From Bog-159 sp035499555 (GTDB lineage: Bacteria > Acidobacteriota > Terriglobia > Bryobacterales > Bryobacteraceae): a stretch of 64,000 bases of DNA. Positions 59,577 through 64,000 of this stretch are shown one piece after another; the first letter of the stretch is position 1; each line of letters opens with the position of its first letter. A model generated the notes under the pieces. That model saw only the letters and a program-made list of their open reading frames with translations. It searched no databases and was not told where the DNA came from. A program made the translations under genes and the position numbers. The stretch lies in assembly GCA_035499555.1 (NCBI GenBank), contig DATJYO010000088.1, forward strand, positions 32,908-96,907, in the 5' to 3' direction.

Positions 59577-60692
59577 CTATGGCTTCGCCCGCTTCTCCTC
59601 CAACTGCTTCTGTGCTTCCTCGCGGACGCGGCGCGCCTCGGCCGTCTCGCGATCCCCGTCCGCGATCCGCTTCAAGCGGTAATACGCCGTGGCCAGAGCC
59701 GCGTGCGCTTCGGAGAAGTTGGGATAGTCGTGCAGCAAGTCTTCCAGTTCCCGGCGCGCCTCGTCGGTCTGGCCCTGCCGCATGTGAATCGAGGCGCGCT
59801 CGTACAGTGCGCCCGGATCCTTGGGCCGTACTTCGAGCGCGCGATTGATGCGTGCCAGCGCCTCGTCGAGTTTGCCGTCCTGCCGGAGGAGCACGGCCGT
59901 CTCGGTGTTCGCCGTGAAGTCGTAGGGATTCAACTTCAGCTCTTCATTGAACTGCGCGGTGGCTTCTTCGCCCTTCCCGGCGGACTTCAAAGCCTGCCCG
60001 TAGAGCGAATGCACCCACGGCATCTTCGGATTCAGTTGGATGGCGCGCGCCAATTGCGCCGTGGCGGTGACCAGGTCGCTCCGCAGCAGAGCGCTCTGCC
60101 CCAGCAGAAACGCGGATTCCGCCGACTCGCCGTCGCGCAGGATGCGGTCCAGGAGCACCTGCGCGTCCGCGGTGCGTTTGTCCTTCAGCAGTGCCATGCC
60201 CAGCATGTAGATGAGCGCACGATCGTCGGGATTGTCTTCCTGCATCGGCGACAGTACGTCCACGGCTTTTTGCGGCTGGTCCATGGCTAGCAGACAGTCG
60301 GCCTCCAGCAAGGCGGGTTTCAGATCCAGGGGACGCAGCTTGCGCAGGGACTCCAAATCGGCAACCGCTTCCGGCAACCGGCCCAGCTTGTAGTACGCCA
60401 GCGCCAGGTTCATCCGCACGGCCGGATTGTTGGGCAGCTTGCGCAGGGCCAGGCTGTATTCGGTGATGGCGTCGGCAAACTGGCCGTTGCGCACCAGCGC
60501 CGCGCCCAGGTTCGAACGGATTTCCGCCGCGTCGGGATAGTCTTTCAGAAAGTCGCGGTACAGCCTGATGGCGGTGGCGATATCGCCGGATTGATAAGCC
60601 GCCGCGGCCTGCTTCACGCGGTCCTCGGAGGAGTCCGCGCGCACCGCCAGCCATCCCGGCGCAAGCAATAGAAACAATAGCGCGAGTCTCAC
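59577..60692 (-). CDS. Exported TPR-repeat protein
   Basis: The 371-residue protein starts VRLALLFLLLAPGWLAVRAD (GTG at 60692), a signal peptide, then about nine TPR units such as AEIRSNLGAALVRNGQFADA and AVRMNLALAYYKLGRLPEAV. A C-terminal Glu/Lys/Arg-rich helix (about 345-368) follows. It resembles the TPR protein at 44470-45552. An upstream ATG at 60728 would add a non-signal-like segment and is not preferred. A TATAAT box (minus strand, 60702-60707) lies 9 bases before the GTG. It sits between and divergent to two CRTAC1 genes. Confidence 0.85.
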   Translation of the reverse strand: MRLALLFLLLAPGWLAVRADSSEDRVKQAAAAYQSGDIATAIRLYRDFLKDYPDAAEIRSNLGAALVRNGQFADAITEYSLALRKLPNNPAVRMNLALAYYKLGRLPEAVADLESLRKLRPLDLKPALLEADCLLAMDQPQKAVDVLSPMQEDNPDDRALIYMLGMALLKDKRTADAQVLLDRILRDGESAESAFLLGQSALLRSDLVTATAQLARAIQLNPKMPWVHSLYGQALKSAGKGEEATAQFNEELKLNPYDFTANTETAVLLRQDGKLDEALARINRALEVRPKDPGALYERASIHMRQGQTDEARRELEDLLHDYPNFSEAHAALATAYYRLKRIADGDRETAEARRVREEAQKQLEEKRAKP

Positions 60693-60701
60693 CCTGTTGG
60701 A

Positions 60702-60707
60702 ATTATA
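60702..60707 (-). promoter_or_regulatory. -10 box for the TPR gene
   Basis: TATAAT on the minus strand lies 9 bases before the GTG at 60692. No clear -35 is present. It faces a second promoter-like box (60750-60755, plus strand). Confidence 0.4.
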
Positions 60708-60749
60708 CGATGATGCCGAAGCGTTCATCAGGCGAGCGCGGTCCCACGA

Positions 60750-60755
60750 TATACT
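60750..60755 (+). promoter_or_regulatory. -10 box for the second CRTAC1 gene
   Basis: TATACT lies 10 bases before the ATG at 60766. No good -35 stands 16-18 bases upstream, so the match is weak. Confidence 0.35.
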
Positions 60756-60765
60756 GAAAACGTTG

Positions 60766-62472
60766 ATGCGATGGCGATGCCTGCTGCTCGGTGCGCCGCT
60801 GGCCGCCCTGGCCGGCAGTCTGACGCTCGGCCCCATCACATTCGAGGAGATCGGCAGGCGGGCCGGCGTCAGCTTCATCAGCGACAACGGCGCCACTTCC
60901 CGCAAGCAGCAACCCGAAGGCCTGATCGCCGGCGTGGCGGTGTTCGACTACGATGGCGACGGATATCCGGACCTCTACTTCGTGAATGGCGCGCACCTGC
61001 CTTCGCTCACCAAGACCGGTCCCCAGTTCAAGAACCGCCTGTATCGCAACAACGGCGACCTTACGTTCACCGACGTCACGGACAAGGCCGGCCTGGGCGG
61101 CGCCGGCTACGGCATGGGCGTGGCTGTAGGCGACTACGATAACGACGGGCGTCCGGATCTTTACATCGCTAACGTCAACCGCAACCAGTTGTTCCACAAC
61201 AACGGCGACGGTACCTTTACGGATGTAACCGCAAGGGCGGGCGTCGGCGGGGGAACGTACGAAGGCAAGAAGATGTGGTCGGTAGCCGCGGCCTGGGTGG
61301 ATTACAACAACGACGGCCTGCTGGATCTCTTCGTGTCGAACTACTGCGTGTGGGATGCCGCGAACGAACCCGTCTGCAAAGCCAACGACCAGCTCATGTA
61401 TTGCAGCCCGCGCCACTACAAACCGCTGCCGCACACGCTCTACCGCAACAACGGAGACGGCACCTTCACCGACGTATCCGTCCAGACCGGCATCGCCAAA
61501 CATCTCGGCCGCGGCATGGGTGTAGCTATCGGCGATTACGATGGCGACGGCTACACCGATATCTTCGTGGCCAACGACGACGCTCCCTTCCAACTGTTCC
61601 ACAATTTGGGCGGTAAGCGCTTCGAGGAGGTGGCGCTCGATTCCGGCGTGGCGTTCCCGGATAACGGCAACGTGGTTTCAGGCATGGGCGTGGATTTCCG
61701 GGACGTATTCAATAAAGGGCTCCCGTCACTCTGGGTGACGGCCATCGAGAAGGAGACATTTCCACTACTGGTTAACCTGGGCGGCGGGCAGTTTGCCGAC
61801 AAGACCGCGATGGCCGGCCTGGCTTCCGACAGCTACGAAATGTCAGGCTGGTCCAACGCCATCGTGGATCTGGACAACGACGGATGGAAGGACCTGGTGG
61901 TGGCGCGCTCCAACGTGCAGGAAAACATCGCCAAGCTGGCGCCGCGCCCTTACGAAGAGCCCATGGGTTTGTTCCGCAATCTGGGCACCGGACGTTTTCA
62001 GAATGTGAGCGCCACCGCCGGACCGGATTTCCAGAAGCCCGCTCCCCACAAGGGCCTGGCAGTAGGCGACCTCGACAACGATGGCAGGATGGACGTGGTT
62101 GTGAGCCTGCTCAACGGCCAGGCGCAGATCTTCCACAACACCACGCGCAACGGGAATGACTGGATCGCGCTACAACTTCGCGGAACCAGGAGCAATCGCA
62201 TGGGGATCGGCGCCCGGATCAAGCTGACCGCCGCCGACGGTCTAACGCAGTACAATCACGTCACCACCAGCACCGGTTACGCCTGTTCGAGCGATGTCCG
62301 CGTGCACTTCGGATTGGGCGCCGCGTCTTCCGCCAGGGAAATCGAGATCCTGTGGCCCAGCCGCATCCGGCAGGTGCTGCGCGACGTGGCGGGCGACCGC
62401 GTGGTTCAGGTGACCGAGCCGGCCAGCGCGTCCGAACAACACCAGACGGCTATCGGATCCGGCCTGCGGTAA
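60766..62472 (+). CDS. CRTAC1-type FG-GAP/ASPIC protein, exported
   Basis: The 568-residue protein has a signal peptide (MRWRCLLLGAPLAALAGSLT) and FG-GAP loops such as DYDGDGYPDLYFVNGA and DYDNDGRPDLYIANV. The C-terminal domain contains RMGIGARIKLTAADG and STGYACSSDVRVHFGLG. The cysteine-bearing segments SNYCVWDAANEPVC and YCSPRHYKPLPHTLY match the first paralog. In the paralog's place of one calcium loop it has VFNKGLPSLWVTAIEKE, so one repeat has degenerated. DinB follows 9 bases later. Confidence 0.9.
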   Translation: MRWRCLLLGAPLAALAGSLTLGPITFEEIGRRAGVSFISDNGATSRKQQPEGLIAGVAVFDYDGDGYPDLYFVNGAHLPSLTKTGPQFKNRLYRNNGDLTFTDVTDKAGLGGAGYGMGVAVGDYDNDGRPDLYIANVNRNQLFHNNGDGTFTDVTARAGVGGGTYEGKKMWSVAAAWVDYNNDGLLDLFVSNYCVWDAANEPVCKANDQLMYCSPRHYKPLPHTLYRNNGDGTFTDVSVQTGIAKHLGRGMGVAIGDYDGDGYTDIFVANDDAPFQLFHNLGGKRFEEVALDSGVAFPDNGNVVSGMGVDFRDVFNKGLPSLWVTAIEKETFPLLVNLGGGQFADKTAMAGLASDSYEMSGWSNAIVDLDNDGWKDLVVARSNVQENIAKLAPRPYEEPMGLFRNLGTGRFQNVSATAGPDFQKPAPHKGLAVGDLDNDGRMDVVVSLLNGQAQIFHNTTRNGNDWIALQLRGTRSNRMGIGARIKLTAADGLTQYNHVTTSTGYACSSDVRVHFGLGAASSAREIEILWPSRIRQVLRDVAGDRVVQVTEPASASEQHQTAIGSGLR

Positions 62473-62481
62473 AATGCCCCC

Positions 62482-62958
62482 ATGATTCCCATGTTTCAAT
62501 CTCTCTGGACCCACCTCGTCTGGGCCGACCATGCGATCCTGAAGACCGTGAGCGGACAGGAGGGCGCAGCCGCCGACAGCGAGATACGCAAGTGGCTGCA
62601 TCACATCGTGACCGTCCAGCAATTCTTCCTGGCGCTGTTTCAAGGCCAGCCCTTCGACATGGAGCGCTTCCGGCGGGAGCCCGGCGGCATGGACGAACTG
62701 GGGCAATTGTTCGAGGCCGCGCACGCGGACGGCGCCGCTTTTACGTCGCACCTGGACGACGCCGCACTCGCGCGCACCATCGAGTTTCCCGTCCCGGCGT
62801 TCAAGGATTTCCATCCATCGGTGCGGGACGGGCTGATGCAGGTGATCATGCACAGCGAGCATCATCGCGCCCAGGTGTCCCAGCGCGTACGCGCGCTGGG
62901 CGGCAAGCCGCCGGTCCTCGATTACATCGCCTGGATACGGGACAATTCGCTAAAGTAG
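62482..62958 (+). CDS. DinB-like four-helix bundle protein
   Basis: The 158-residue protein has the DinB/YfiT pattern of three histidines: one in IRKWLHHIVTVQQFFLALF and two in MHSEHHRAQVSQRV near residue 130, which bind a metal. The fold is a four-helix bundle. Some members are bacillithiol- or mycothiol-linked metal-dependent transferases, so a link with bshC is conceivable. The ATG at 62482 follows the CRTAC1 gene closely. Confidence 0.85.
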   Translation: MIPMFQSLWTHLVWADHAILKTVSGQEGAAADSEIRKWLHHIVTVQQFFLALFQGQPFDMERFRREPGGMDELGQLFEAAHADGAAFTSHLDDAALARTIEFPVPAFKDFHPSVRDGLMQVIMHSEHHRAQVSQRVRALGGKPPVLDYIAWIRDNSLK

Positions 62959-62965
62959 GAATTCA

Positions 62966-64000
<1,035 letters not shown>

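Overview
The window is about 64 kb of high-GC bacterial chromosome, most probably from an acidobacterium of the Solibacter/Bryobacter type. This is an inference. It rests on a C-terminal Solibacter-type (TIGR03437-like) domain at 30357-32369, an Oar-like TonB receptor with an N-terminal carboxypeptidase-regulatory domain, two CRTAC1-type ASPIC/UnbV proteins, a secreted sedolisin, several TPR secretory proteins and BshC. No rRNA, tRNA, CRISPR array, prophage or intact insertion sequence was seen. Coding density is very high and many neighbours overlap by 1-14 bases.

Layout. 1-9.5 kb: the end of a Gfo/Idh/MocA oxidoreductase. Next is a minus-strand, tightly overlapping set: LOR/SDH-type enzyme, queF, a coiled-coil methyltransferase and a CYTH protein. 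A LolA-like protein, a hotdog thioesterase, hypCDE and a potassium-channel-like protein follow. 9.6-17 kb: a housekeeping run purC-cvpA-Fis-like-gph, then aroC-def-fmt-argJ, an NTF2-like secreted protein and tag. 17-22.5 kb: a VCBS/FG-GAP secreted protein and a pepP-like / CHASE2 kinase / NtrC-type regulator operon. 22.6-28 kb: a compact three-gene cassette of FkbH-carrier protein, GT4 glycosyltransferase and GT4-thioesterase fusion, which is the most unusual locus here. 28-38 kb: sedolisin plus a TIGR03437 protein, leuA, an M49-like metallopeptidase, Smr and a ceramidase-like hydrolase.

37-47 kb: an operon of RlpA, a sigma-54 activator and GT4, then an ABC exporter with its TetR repressor. 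A perfect palindrome lies inside the exporter promoter. Small hypothetical genes, an IS630-type solo HTH protein, a methyltransferase and two divergent TPR genes follow. 46.8-52.3 kb: an operon of a parallel beta-helix lipoprotein, a SO2930-type diheme cytochrome and an Oar-like TonB receptor. 52.3-52.5 kb: a promoter followed by a pseudoknot-capable RNA element, which may be an undescribed ncRNA. 52.5-64 kb: dxr-rseP-bshC, a pterin dehydratase, a methyltransferase, two CRTAC1 paralogs flanking a divergent TPR gene, a DinB-like protein and the 5' part of ilvD.

Together the genes describe a heterotroph with complete-looking biosynthesis modules (purine, chorismate, arginine, leucine/isoleucine, MEP isoprenoids, queuosine, bacillithiol). 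It also has a large exported proteome. Several promoters have a -10 box only 8-15 bases before the start codon, which suggests frequent leaderless or very short-leader transcripts.
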